From assembly GCA_934466515.1 (NCBI GenBank), contig CAKSLH010000002.1, positions 62,001-126,000 on the forward strand: DNA of 64,000 nucleotides, read 5' to 3'. The position numbers and the translations under genes are program-made. Of the stretch, positions 1 through 8,474 are shown piece after piece; the stretch's first letter is position 1, and every line of letters starts with the position of its first letter. Source of the stretch: an uncultured Eubacteriales bacterium (GTDB taxonomy: Bacteria; Bacillota; Clostridia; Oscillospirales; Acutalibacteraceae). The notes beneath the pieces were generated by a model that was not told where the DNA came from, did no database searches, and saw only the letters and a program-made list of their open reading frames with translations.

Positions 1-57
1 CTTACTGGGATAAAAGTGAATGATCCGCCTGCTTATTCGGTATTAGGAAATACATAA
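1..57 (+). CDS. C-terminal end of an unidentified protein (partial)
   Basis: Frame 1 is open from the window edge to a TAA at 55-57 and encodes 18 residues ending LTGIKVNDPPAYSVLGNT. The start lies outside the window. The peptide reads like real coding sequence but is too short for me to assign a family. A transposase tail is possible but is only a guess. The 185 bases between it and the next gene hold a strong hairpin and nothing else that I recognise. Confidence 0.25.
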   Translation, partial: LTGIKVNDPPAYSVLGNT

Positions 58-184
58 AAAATACAGGCACAGCGTTGCTTGTGTCACATCTCAAACACGA
101 AAACCGGAGAAGCGTATTTATCATATTTCAGCAGCAGATGAAAGTCGCAGCAGGAAAGATAATTCTTATTATGTTTACAGGGAA

Positions 185-226
185 ATACAAAACGGAGCGG
201 GCAGCGCTGCCCGCTCCGTTTTGTAT
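185..226 (-). terminator. Perfect palindromic terminator hairpin
   Basis: A perfect inverted repeat of 21 bp per arm is centred between 205 and 206, GC-rich in the middle and with A/T-rich outer arms (AAAACGGAGCGGG and complement). It lies just past the stop codon of the epimerase on the minus strand. The T-rich outer arm suggests an intrinsic terminator that could work in both directions. Confidence 0.75.
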
Positions 227-242
227 ATAGTTTTACGAGAAA

Positions 243-1259
243 TTAAAGTACAACAGCGGCTGCAGATCTCTGCCTGATAAGCCATGCCGTCATATCCCGC
301 AAAGTTTCCTCAATCGGACGCGGACGATATGCAAAACGGTTTGACGCGGCGGAATGGGTAAACTTTCCGTTTGAGCCAAGTACCGCTATGGAATAAGGTG
401 TGAAGAAAAGCGGTTTTTTCTCTTTAAGACACCGGCGTTCACAGTACGGCGCCGCAAGCTTTGCAAGCTTTAATGGTAAACAGATTGGTCGATAAATCAG
501 TTTGGCAGCCTTCCTGACAATCTGCAGCATTTTGCGAATTGTGATGTAATGTCCGGACAGAATATAGCCCTTGCCTGACTCTCCGTTTTCGGTGCAGGCC
601 AAAATACCTTTTGCCACATCCCTTACATCCACAAAATCATATCCGCCTCGGACGGCAAACGGAAGCTTTCCCGCAAGAAAGGATTTTGCCATTGATGTCA
701 TGCTTCCGCCTATTATGTCGCCTGGGCCTATGATTCCCGAAGGGAAAACAATGCTGACATTAAGTCCTCGTTTCGCTGCGGAAAATACCATTTGTGTTGC
801 GATTGCTTTGCTTTTGGCATAATCGCCGTCTACAAGTCCGGGAGAAAATTCGCAATCCTCCGTAATTACACAATTCTTCGGCTTTTCCGGTATGGCATGG
901 ACAGAGCTCACATATATCATTTTCCCTACACGGTGTTTTATACAATGCCGGATGACATTACAGGTCCCGCCTACATTGACTTGATAAAGTTTTGAACCCG
1001 ATCTGGCGGCAACGGAGATAATACCCGCACAGTGAATTACACAGGTCTTGCCGTCGGCGCCCGCAAAAAACTGTTCAAGCGAGTTTTCCGCACATACATC
1101 GCCGATGACTGTATGGATTTCTTTCGGCAGCAAAGCAATATAAGGATCGTTGCGCAGCACTAAAGCGTCTATCCGAACGTTATCGCGATGAATCAATTTC
1201 TCAACGACAGCCCGTCCGAGAAAGCCGGTGGCTCCGGTAATCAAATATCTTTCAAACAT
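243..1259 (-). CDS. NAD-dependent epimerase/dehydratase (extended SDR family)
   Basis: This 338-residue protein is an extended short-chain dehydrogenase/reductase. It starts with a Rossmann nucleotide-binding motif, GATGFLG, at about residues 8-14. It has the conserved serine strand (YVSSVHA) near residue 117 and a YxxxK catalytic pair (YAKSK) near residue 148. Such enzymes epimerise, dehydrate or reduce nucleotide sugars or small ketones in the cytoplasm, and the exact substrate cannot be read from the sequence. It is divergent from a TetR-family regulator with a 171-bp gap, so it is a plausible regulatory target. A perfect hairpin follows the gene. The length is normal and no frame damage is visible. 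Confidence 0.85.
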   Translation of the reverse strand: MFERYLITGATGFLGRAVVEKLIHRDNVRIDALVLRNDPYIALLPKEIHTVIGDVCAENSLEQFFAGADGKTCVIHCAGIISVAARSGSKLYQVNVGGTCNVIRHCIKHRVGKMIYVSSVHAIPEKPKNCVITEDCEFSPGLVDGDYAKSKAIATQMVFSAAKRGLNVSIVFPSGIIGPGDIIGGSMTSMAKSFLAGKLPFAVRGGYDFVDVRDVAKGILACTENGESGKGYILSGHYITIRKMLQIVRKAAKLIYRPICLPLKLAKLAAPYCERRCLKEKKPLFFTPYSIAVLGSNGKFTHSAASNRFAYRPRPIEETLRDMTAWLIRQRSAAAVVL

Positions 1260-1292
1260 TCAGAAAACCTCCTTTAGATAGCTGTATGAGTG

Positions 1293-1321
1293 TTGACTAT
1301 CTTTCACAAGTTTAGTATACT
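1293..1321 (+). promoter_or_regulatory. Sigma-70-type promoter for the TetR-family gene
   Basis: TTGACT at 1293-1298 and TATACT at 1316-1321 are separated by 17 bp. The start codon is at 1431, so the transcript would have a leader of about 100 nt. No clear operator palindrome was identified in that leader. Confidence 0.6.
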
Positions 1322-1430
1322 TAATAACAGAGATAAAATCAATCGGCATTTGCAGCCTATCTGAAAGAAAAGCAACGTTTTCTTCAGAAGTGTTGCCAAA
1401 CTTTGTAAACTTTTTTCGGAGGAATTTTGA

Positions 1431-2000
1431 ATGGAGAAAATCGACGCAAGAAAGCGTTATACACAGATGGTGCTTAAGCAATCGTTCTTAAAGCTGCTGA
1501 AAGAGAAACCCGTCAATAAAATTACCGTAAAAGAGGTATGCGGACTTGCGCAGTTGAACAGGGCAACCTTTTATGCCCATTACAGTGATTGCTTTGCATT
1601 GCTCGAGAGCATTGAGAACGAGCTTATAATTGCCTTTGAGCAATCGCTTCGATATGTCAACTCGTTTGATGTTACGGCTCTCATTGAAGCTATTTACGAT
1701 ATGATCAATCAGAATCAGGAGGCATGCAGAGTTTTGATTCTCGGTAATACAAGCTCTACGGTTCTTAAACGAATGATTGAACTTGCCAAGAAAAACAGTA
1801 TTGATTACTGGCGCAGGGAACTGCCTATGGCAAGTGAGACGGAGCTTGAAATGATGTATACCCATCTTTCAAACGGTTTGATGCATGTTGTAGTGGAGGG
1901 CTATGATAAGTATGATAAAGAGATAATAATCCGCTTTGTAAGCCGAGTGGTTAAAGGAAGTCTTTCACTGTTTCGAAAATCCGCAGAGACTTTTGAATAA
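1431..2000 (+). CDS. TetR/AcrR family transcriptional regulator
   Basis: This 189-residue protein has an N-terminal helix-turn-helix typical of TetR regulators (about residues 10-55: TVKEVCGLAQLNRATFYAHY). The all-helical C-terminal half would form the ligand-binding and dimer domain. The start ATG follows a strong ribosome-binding site (CGGAGGA) at 8-nt spacing. It is divergent from the epimerase at 243-1259, which it probably controls along with itself. The inducer is unknown. An imperfect hairpin with a T-rich end follows. The family call is firm, the target is inference. Confidence 0.88.
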   Translation: MEKIDARKRYTQMVLKQSFLKLLKEKPVNKITVKEVCGLAQLNRATFYAHYSDCFALLESIENELIIAFEQSLRYVNSFDVTALIEAIYDMINQNQEACRVLILGNTSSTVLKRMIELAKKNSIDYWRRELPMASETELEMMYTHLSNGLMHVVVEGYDKYDKEIIIRFVSRVVKGSLSLFRKSAETFE

Positions 2001-2060
2001 GAGCTTTAAAATTATAAGCAATATTGCCCTGAAAAATATCCTGAAACGTTTAAAAATGTA

Positions 2061-2105
2061 AAATCTCACCTGTAAGTCTTTAAGGATTTACAGATGAGGT
2101 TTTAT
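2061..2105 (+). terminator. Rho-independent terminator after the TetR-family gene
   Basis: An imperfect inverted repeat (CTCACCTGTAA with TTTACAGATGAG, one mismatch) is followed by TTTTATT. It lies between convergent genes and so may serve both. Confidence 0.6.
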
Positions 2106-2110
2106 TATAA

Positions 2111-5100
2111 TTATTCCTTTGTAAGAGCGCTGAATACACGGCTTAAAGGACCGCGCTTACCGTCCTTGTCAACAGCCGCAACACGGTAAAAATATCGGGC
2201 GTTTGTTTTAAGACCCTTGTCAATATATCTTCCGACGGTAAATTCTTCGGGGTAAACCTTTGCGATAAATGTACTTTCGTCCGCACTGAACCCCTCGGCT
2301 TCGCTTCTGAAAACCTCATAATGAGATAAGTTCGGGCTTTTGCATTTTCCCCAGAGAAGATAAAGCATTCCGTAATCCTCTCCGCATGCGGCGCACGGCT
2401 CGGTTATAAGACCCGTTTCAACACCGCCGATTTCAAGCTCGTCTGCGTTTTCTTTTTCTTTAATCGGAATTCGGATATTATCTTCTCCGATTCTTATTGC
2501 AAAAAATCCGCTGTTTTCAGTGTCCGCAGGGCGTTCATCAATTGTAGAGGGTAAAAAGCTTCCAAGCTCGGTAGAAATTTCGGAGGAGTCCGCTTCGGTG
2601 AAAAAATGAGCTATAAGTCCGCGAGAGTCCTTTGCAGGCTTGAGCCCTAAAAATCTCGCGTCGCTTTTAAGATAGCTTTTTGCTTCTTCAAGATTTCCGT
2701 TTGAATTTTTATAAATAGGCATAGTCAAAACAGGATTTGCTGTTCTTTCAGCAATTTTGTCAAGCTGTGCCTTTTTGTGATCGGAGCAGTATGAAGTAAC
2801 GGTATAGCGAAATCTGAAATTAAGCGCGCTTCCGCCGGAGACATGCATTTGAAGCCAGTCGTTTGCAAGATATGAGTATACAGCCGAGCCGTTTCCTAAA
2901 TTGTTAAAATCGGTTTTGTCGGGATGAATTCTGTCAAATTCAATAAGCTGACTGTCAAGCTGAATTAAGCCTATACCGAAATCTCCTGAAATGTCGTCCG
3001 CACAGCAGTATTCATGAGCCGCCATGTAAACATCGGTGCCGTGACCTGTTATATCAATGCCGTACTCCGCTTCGCTTCCGCCGAGCTCGCAAAATCTGCG
3101 GCAGTTTTTGATGTCAAACGGAAAAGCAAAGTAGGCATACCGTTTATACCTGTCGGTGTTTATCATATCTCTAACATGATTAAGACGGTTGTCAAAATCA
3201 ATTCTTTTCTCAAAGCTCGGCAATGTTACGGTTTGAATAAGCTCGGCGCCTGAAACCTCTTCGTAAGCTTTTATTTTTACGGTAGTTTCATATTTTCCTT
3301 TTTCAACCGTAAATTCGGCTTTTAAAGGAGAATAAAAGCTTTTGTGATTGTCATTTGTATAGATAAATTCGTTTAAACTGCCGCTGTTCAGCTTTCTTTT
3401 TGCCTGCTTGTCGAAAACCTCTTCTAAAGAGCCGTTTTCCTTGAATTTTATTTTATAGAATTCGTTTTCAATTATCGGCGGCTCGGCAAAATCGGTTTTT
3501 ATTATGTCGGTCTTTTCAAAGCTGTTTTTATCTATAATTTTATATCCGAAAGCGGGAAGAGAAGCCACGCATTCGCCGTTACAGCTTAATTTTTCCGTTC
3601 TTTCAAAAGCTGTAGGATTAAATACCAGCAAACCGTCTTTATCACTCTTAATCTTGTCTGACAGCGCTTTTAATGCCTTGTCGGTTTCTTCATCCGCTGT
3701 CTTTCTCGCTTTTTCTATCCAGTCTCGGTGCTGCATCCATGTTTCGTAAACCCGTCTGCCCTGATAACCGCTTGTGCCGTAGGAGTGCTCGTCGTTCATA
3801 ATAAGAGCCGCCCAAGCTTTGTTAAAATCATGATAGGGATATTCATAACCGCTGTTTTCAAGGGACGCTATGCAGGCGATTTTTTCGGCATTTGCAAGCC
3901 TTCTGTCAGCCTCCTGCTTTTCGGCAAGCAATTCAGCGGCAGAAAGCGGATGCTGATACCAGCCGCCTGTTATGTCACCCTTAAGAACGGGAATTTCACT
4001 GCCGAATTTTTCGCGGATTTTATCAAAGGGCTCGTCGGGATTGCCGGTTATTTTCAGTTTCGGATAATCGTATGTGTCATTCCATTCGCTTATTCTGTCG
4101 CATAATTTTAAAGACGGCTCCTGATCGTCTGTATAGCATGCAAAAAACCATAAATCATAAGGATATTTTTCTTCCATAAAAGTTAACTGTTTTGCCATTT
4201 TTTCTTCGGTTTCTATTATCGGAATGCCGTCATGTTCAATTCCGAAATTGTGTCCGCCGTTAAAATATGCAGTGCTTGCCCAGACAAGAAGCTTTTCTTT
4301 AAACTTACCCTGCCAGTAAAAAAGCATCGGAAGAGCGGAATTGTAGCGAATATCTATCATTGAGCCGCCGCCTCCTGCTTCGGTGTTCCAAGTGTAGCTC
4401 ATAACATCGCAATCTCGCTTAAAAACTGTTGAGGGCAGAGGATTCCACTGATTCGGCGCAAAAATAATATTCTCTATTCCGGCATTTGAATATGGTCCGA
4501 CCATTGACCAAGATAAACCGTTATTATCAATCATAGTCATGGTTTTTGATTTTACACCCTGCTCTTCAAGATAGGCTCTGCTGTAGGTGCTTCGGCACAT
4601 TTCCTCAAAGCCGAAGGTCTGAGTGTGGTTTCCTGCAACTCCTGCACAAACTCCTATTTTGCCCTTGTTAATATAATCGTTTATAAGCTCATCGCAGGAT
4701 TTTTTGTCACGGTCGGAAAGATAGTTGCTTAAAAACCAGCTTCCCTCCATCATATAACGGTATCTGCTGTCCTCCTTGCGGCTTTGCGTTTCATCGCAAA
4801 GCTTTTTTGCCATGTCGGTGAATTTTTCGCTGTTATATCTTTGAATGTATTGCGAGTTGTGAAGCCCTATATCAGTATGTGAGCTAACCATTACATAAAG
4901 GGTCCAATGCCTCGGCTTTTTGCACTTGAAGCTTTTTTGCGCAAGCTCTTTTCCGGTTTTATCTAATATTTTAAATTCCGCATCAAAATCGTAATCCGGA
5001 AGTGTAAGCCAAAGAGACGCAAAGCTTTTTCCGGAGGAGAGCGCAAAGTCTTTTGTCAGAATTTTGCTTTCGTTTTCAAAAACCTCTAAGGTGTAATGTG

Positions 5101-5188
5101 CGGATTTTTCGGTTTCGGCGGAAATATCAACCCGTCTTAAATTGCCCTTTTTTATAATCGAACGGGGAATGATTTCGAGATTTTTCAT
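2111..5188 (-). CDS. GH38-like glycoside hydrolase (alpha-mannosidase-like)
   Basis: This 1025-residue protein resembles family 38 alpha-mannosidases. The HTDIGLHNSQ segment near residue 103 corresponds to the metal-binding His-x-Asp of GH38, and MIDNNGLSW near residue 220 lies where GH38 proteins carry their substrate-site segment. A long beta-rich C-terminal half follows, and the last ~100 residues look like a fibronectin-III-type domain (HYEVFRSEAEGF, GRYIDKGLKTNARYFYRVAAVD). The catalytic region is divergent, so the substrate may not be a mannoside. No signal peptide is visible, which suggests cytoplasmic action on imported oligosaccharides. It directly follows the AraC regulator (zero-base gap) and is probably its target. 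Confidence 0.72.
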   Translation of the reverse strand: MKNLEIIPRSIIKKGNLRRVDISAETEKSAHYTLEVFENESKILTKDFALSSGKSFASLWLTLPDYDFDAEFKILDKTGKELAQKSFKCKKPRHWTLYVMVSSHTDIGLHNSQYIQRYNSEKFTDMAKKLCDETQSRKEDSRYRYMMEGSWFLSNYLSDRDKKSCDELINDYINKGKIGVCAGVAGNHTQTFGFEEMCRSTYSRAYLEEQGVKSKTMTMIDNNGLSWSMVGPYSNAGIENIIFAPNQWNPLPSTVFKRDCDVMSYTWNTEAGGGGSMIDIRYNSALPMLFYWQGKFKEKLLVWASTAYFNGGHNFGIEHDGIPIIETEEKMAKQLTFMEEKYPYDLWFFACYTDDQEPSLKLCDRISEWNDTYDYPKLKITGNPDEPFDKIREKFGSEIPVLKGDITGGWYQHPLSAAELLAEKQEADRRLANAEKIACIASLENSGYEYPYHDFNKAWAALIMNDEHSYGTSGYQGRRVYETWMQHRDWIEKARKTADEETDKALKALSDKIKSDKDGLLVFNPTAFERTEKLSCNGECVASLPAFGYKIIDKNSFEKTDIIKTDFAEPPIIENEFYKIKFKENGSLEEVFDKQAKRKLNSGSLNEFIYTNDNHKSFYSPLKAEFTVEKGKYETTVKIKAYEEVSGAELIQTVTLPSFEKRIDFDNRLNHVRDMINTDRYKRYAYFAFPFDIKNCRRFCELGGSEAEYGIDITGHGTDVYMAAHEYCCADDISGDFGIGLIQLDSQLIEFDRIHPDKTDFNNLGNGSAVYSYLANDWLQMHVSGGSALNFRFRYTVTSYCSDHKKAQLDKIAERTANPVLTMPIYKNSNGNLEEAKSYLKSDARFLGLKPAKDSRGLIAHFFTEADSSEISTELGSFLPSTIDERPADTENSGFFAIRIGEDNIRIPIKEKENADELEIGGVETGLITEPCAACGEDYGMLYLLWGKCKSPNLSHYEVFRSEAEGFSADESTFIAKVYPEEFTVGRYIDKGLKTNARYFYRVAAVDKDGKRGPLSRVFSALTKE

Positions 5189-6010
5189 TTAGATTTTCTC
5201 CTTATTTTTGACGGTTCTGTAAAGACCAGGGGTCATAGATGTAATATTTTTAAAAATTTTATTGAAGTTTGCAAGACTGCCGAAGCCGCATTCTTCGGAA
5301 AGCTCAAGAACCGATTTATCTGTTCGTCTCAGCATTACCGCCGCTTTATCAACTCTTTGCAAAAGCAGATATTCATAAGGCGTGACGCCCGTATAGCTTT
5401 TAAAAACAGAGGACAAGTGCGAAACGCTCATTCTTGAGCTTTTTGCAATGTCTTTAAGCGTAATTTTTTCTGTCAGGTGGGAATTGATAAAGGAAATTGC
5501 ACCTTGAATATCATCAATATGCCTAAACTCGGTGAAGCTTCCGTTTAATGAATTTTCGGTGCTTTCTCCGATTTCAACAGCTAAAGCGCACATAAGCTCA
5601 AGCACCGAAATTTTAATTGCATAACGGTTTTTATCCGCATTTTCGCAAAGCTTTTTTATATTAAGCATTTTATCTTCAAAGCCGCTGAAATGATGAGTGA
5701 CGGGAACTTGGCATACAAGGGTCTTTATAATTCCGAGCGGAATATATTCCGAGCAGATGTTCCAAAGATAATAAGGCGAAAAGTGGATATTGAACGAAAC
5801 AAGCTCATCGGTATTTATAGTCGGAATGCAGTGCTGTTCATTGGGCCTAACAAGAAAAAGGTCATTTTTTACAGCATTGTATTTATTTTCGGCAAGAAGA
5901 TATTCGCCCTCACCCGAGCAGATAAAGCCAAGCTCCAGCTCCGCGTGGTGGTGAATTCTGAACAAATCGGTCTTTCGCTGTTTTTTGCTGTCAAAGCAGG
6001 TAAAAAGCAA
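5189..6010 (-). CDS. AraC family regulator of the glycan locus
   Basis: The N-terminal half is a cupin-type sensor (HHHAELELGFICSGEGEY, then VRPNEQHCIP). The C-terminal ~100 residues form the double helix-turn-helix of AraC proteins, with LKDIAKSSRMSVSHLSSVFK and the hallmark ELSEECGFGSLANFNKIFK. The usual role is sugar-dependent activation. The 3' end abuts the GH38-like gene, so the two are probably co-transcribed. The start is uncertain. The first standard codon in frame is a TTG at 6010 without a Shine-Dalgarno site. A strong GGGAGGT lies at 6053-6059, and the frame stays open up to it and encodes a plausible N-terminus (NLTENSFFTENSHT), but no standard start codon follows at normal spacing. 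Confidence 0.85.
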   Translation of the reverse strand: MLFTCFDSKKQRKTDLFRIHHHAELELGFICSGEGEYLLAENKYNAVKNDLFLVRPNEQHCIPTINTDELVSFNIHFSPYYLWNICSEYIPLGIIKTLVCQVPVTHHFSGFEDKMLNIKKLCENADKNRYAIKISVLELMCALAVEIGESTENSLNGSFTEFRHIDDIQGAISFINSHLTEKITLKDIAKSSRMSVSHLSSVFKSYTGVTPYEYLLLQRVDKAAVMLRRTDKSVLELSEECGFGSLANFNKIFKNITSMTPGLYRTVKNKEKI

Positions 6011-6196
6011 GGTATGAGAATTTTCGGTAAAAAAACTGTTCTCCGTAAGATTACCTCCCGAAAATAAAATAGTTTAATAAAAAAATCAAATAGTATAGGA
6101 AAACTTTAAAGTATCCTTTTATACTTAGGATAGTAAACTTTCATGATTTTTTCAAGAACTATATTGCAAAAAAATTATACTATATGAGGTTTTTTT

Positions 6197-7147
6197 ATGA
6201 TTTTAACGGACTATTTTTTATCAACCCCCGATTTAACTTGGTCGCTTGCGGTTCAAAGCGGCGTAACCCATGGGGTTATAAGGCTTCCCGATGGGGATTT
6301 TGATGTAACGAGCCTTTCTCAGCTTAAAGCGGTAGCGGACAGGTTTGTTTCTCACGGGATTACCCCTAAAATTATCGAGCCGCTTCCTAATTCGCTTCAC
6401 GACCATATTAAAGCAGGGGACAACTTGAGAGATGAAGCAATTGAAAAATTTATTTGTCTTATGTCAAATCTTAAAGAGGTCGGAATTGACACGGTTTGCT
6501 TTAACTTTATGGTGCATTACGGGTGGACGAGAACCTCTGATTCTCTCTTAGAGCGCGGGGGAGCCAAAGTTACGGGATTTTCGCTTAAAGACTTTAAACC
6601 CGACGGATTTAAAATTTCAAAGGCACAGGTTTTTGAAAACTATATTTATTTTATTAAGGCGGTAATTCCCTACGCCGAAAAATACGGAATAAAATTAGCG
6701 CTTCATCCCGATGATCCGCCGCTTGAAACTTTAGGCAATGTTCCGAGAATTTTTACAAGCCTTGATAATATCAAAAAGGGTATAAACTGCGTAAATTCCG
6801 AAAATTTAGGAGTTACCTTCTGTCAGGCTTGCTATAAGCTTATGGGCGAGGACTTAGAAAACGCAATTTCCGAGCTTAAAGATAAAATTTTCTTTGTTCA
6901 TTTCAGAAATGTGCGCGGAAATAAATTCAATTTCAGAGAAACCTTTCATGATAACGGCGAAATTGATATGGCGGCGGCTTTAAGGCTCTATAAAAAATAC
7001 TGCCCCGATAATGCAAAAAATATCCCGATCAGGGTTGACCATGTTCCGACCCTTGCAGGAGAGGAAAGCCGCGTCAGCGGATATGACGCATTAGGCAGAC
7101 TGTTTGCAATAGGTTATCTTAAAGGAATAGATGAAGCAACAGACTGA
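6197..7147 (+). CDS. uxuA: D-mannonate dehydratase
   Basis: UxuA dehydrates D-mannonate to 2-keto-3-deoxygluconate (KDG), the third step of glucuronate breakdown, using a divalent metal. The 316-residue sequence has the typical HPDDPP segment near residue 173, the FCQACYKLMG strand, the VHFRNVRG segment and a metal-site RVDHVPT near the C-terminus. It is shorter than the E. coli enzyme but all these segments are present. It is divergent from the AraC gene with a 186-bp gap and heads the rightward set of glycan genes. Its product feeds the KDG kinase and KDPG aldolase at 59.9-61.6 kb. The start ATG follows GAGG at about 8-nt spacing. Confidence 0.88.
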   Translation: MILTDYFLSTPDLTWSLAVQSGVTHGVIRLPDGDFDVTSLSQLKAVADRFVSHGITPKIIEPLPNSLHDHIKAGDNLRDEAIEKFICLMSNLKEVGIDTVCFNFMVHYGWTRTSDSLLERGGAKVTGFSLKDFKPDGFKISKAQVFENYIYFIKAVIPYAEKYGIKLALHPDDPPLETLGNVPRIFTSLDNIKKGINCVNSENLGVTFCQACYKLMGEDLENAISELKDKIFFVHFRNVRGNKFNFRETFHDNGEIDMAAALRLYKKYCPDNAKNIPIRVDHVPTLAGEESRVSGYDALGRLFAIGYLKGIDEATD

Positions 7148-7325
7148 ACAAAAAAGCATTGTACTCTGATTGTATTGTCTAAATGCACCTTTATAAAATT
7201 TTTCACCTTGCCTGTTATGTATCTTTTCTATATTATTAAAAGGTAAAAAAATTGACCCTAAAGTCAAATTATTGCAGGTGTCAAATAAGAGCCTGCAATG
7301 TTATAATTTTTATAAGGGTGATGAA

Positions 7326-8474
7326 ATGAATTTTAATAGTTTGGAAAAGTATTTAAAGGAATTAAGCGATAGCTTTGTTCCTTCATTGGGACTTAAAGTC
7401 ATGAAGGACCATAAGGAGCTTTTTTCTTTTGTTTCGGGTTTTTCGGACGCGCAAAGAACCAAGAAAACAGAAATCGACGATGTTTATTTGCTCTGGAGCA
7501 TGAGCAAGGTTATAACCGCTGTTGCAGTTTTAAGGCTGATAGAAAAAGGAAAGCTTTCTCTTTCCGATACGCTTGACAGCTTTTTTCCCGAATTTAAAAA
7601 TGCCTTTTATTTTGAAAACGGGAAGAAAATCACCGTTAAAAGAGCGCCTGATATTTTTGAGCTTTTAACCATGACAGCAGGCTTCACCTATGATGTGGAT
7701 ACCGATAATTTAAAAAGATTTATCGGCACCGATGCCGATACCCAAACGGTTATAAAAGCGCTTGCAAACGAGCCCCTGAAATTTGAACCGGGGGAGCATT
7801 TTTGCTATAGCCTTTGCTGTGATGTTTTAGGAGCGGTTATAGAAAAGGTTACCGGCTTAAGCTACGGCGAATATCTTAAAAAAGAAATATTCGACCCCTT
7901 ACAGATGTATGATACGGGATTTCATTTGAATGATGATATGAAGCGCCGAAGAAGCGCTACCTTAAAAATGGATAAGGCGGCAAAAAAATCCTATCCGATA
8001 AACGAAAGACCGGTTTACCTTTTATCATCGGCATTTGAGGGCGGCGGAGCAGGACTTTTCAGCACTCTTCCCGACTATGCTAAATTTTCGGACGCTCTTG
8101 CCTGCGGAGGAACCGCGTTTAACGGCTATCAGCTTCTGAAAAAAGAAACTGTTGACGAAATGCGCAAAAACCATTTGGGCGAGGTTCAGTTAAACGATTT
8201 CGTTACCTCAACCTCGCATTTCGGCCATGGTTACGGATACTGCGTTTCGGTTCTCATGGAAAAGAAATACGATTTTCATTGTCCGCTCGGTGTTTTCGGC
8301 TGGGGAGGCGCCGCAGGCTGCAGAACCTTTATCGACCCGAAAAACCATATTTCAATAACCTATGTTCAGGAAGTAATGGATATGAATACGGGAGAGTATA
8401 TGACGCATCCGCACAATATGATTTTAAATTTGACCTATGATTGCATAGGCAGTAAGGAAAACAGCGATGAGTGA
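7326..8474 (+). CDS. Serine hydrolase of the beta-lactamase/esterase (class C-like) family
   Basis: The start ATG at 7326 is chosen because AAGGGTG lies just upstream, although the frame is open further back. The 382-residue protein has the S-x-x-K catalytic motif at residues 58-61 (SMSK), a YSL element near residue 160 where the family has YxN, and an HGYG segment near residue 300. These point to the beta-lactamase/DD-peptidase/esterase fold. Inside a glycan locus it is more likely an esterase removing acyl groups from sugars than a drug-resistance enzyme, but that is inference. No signal peptide is seen. Its last 8 bases overlap the next gene, so translation is probably coupled. Confidence 0.75.
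   Translation: MNFNSLEKYLKELSDSFVPSLGLKVMKDHKELFSFVSGFSDAQRTKKTEIDDVYLLWSMSKVITAVAVLRLIEKGKLSLSDTLDSFFPEFKNAFYFENGKKITVKRAPDIFELLTMTAGFTYDVDTDNLKRFIGTDADTQTVIKALANEPLKFEPGEHFCYSLCCDVLGAVIEKVTGLSYGEYLKKEIFDPLQMYDTGFHLNDDMKRRRSATLKMDKAAKKSYPINERPVYLLSSAFEGGGAGLFSTLPDYAKFSDALACGGTAFNGYQLLKKETVDEMRKNHLGEVQLNDFVTSTSHFGHGYGYCVSVLMEKKYDFHCPLGVFGWGGAAGCRTFIDPKNHISITYVQEVMDMNTGEYMTHPHNMILNLTYDCIGSKENSDE

Noticed and set aside
7148..7325. Regulatory RNA or operator between uxuA and the serine hydrolase
   Set aside because: The stretch is AT-rich, but I found no convincing hairpin with T-run, palindrome or promoter pair in it.
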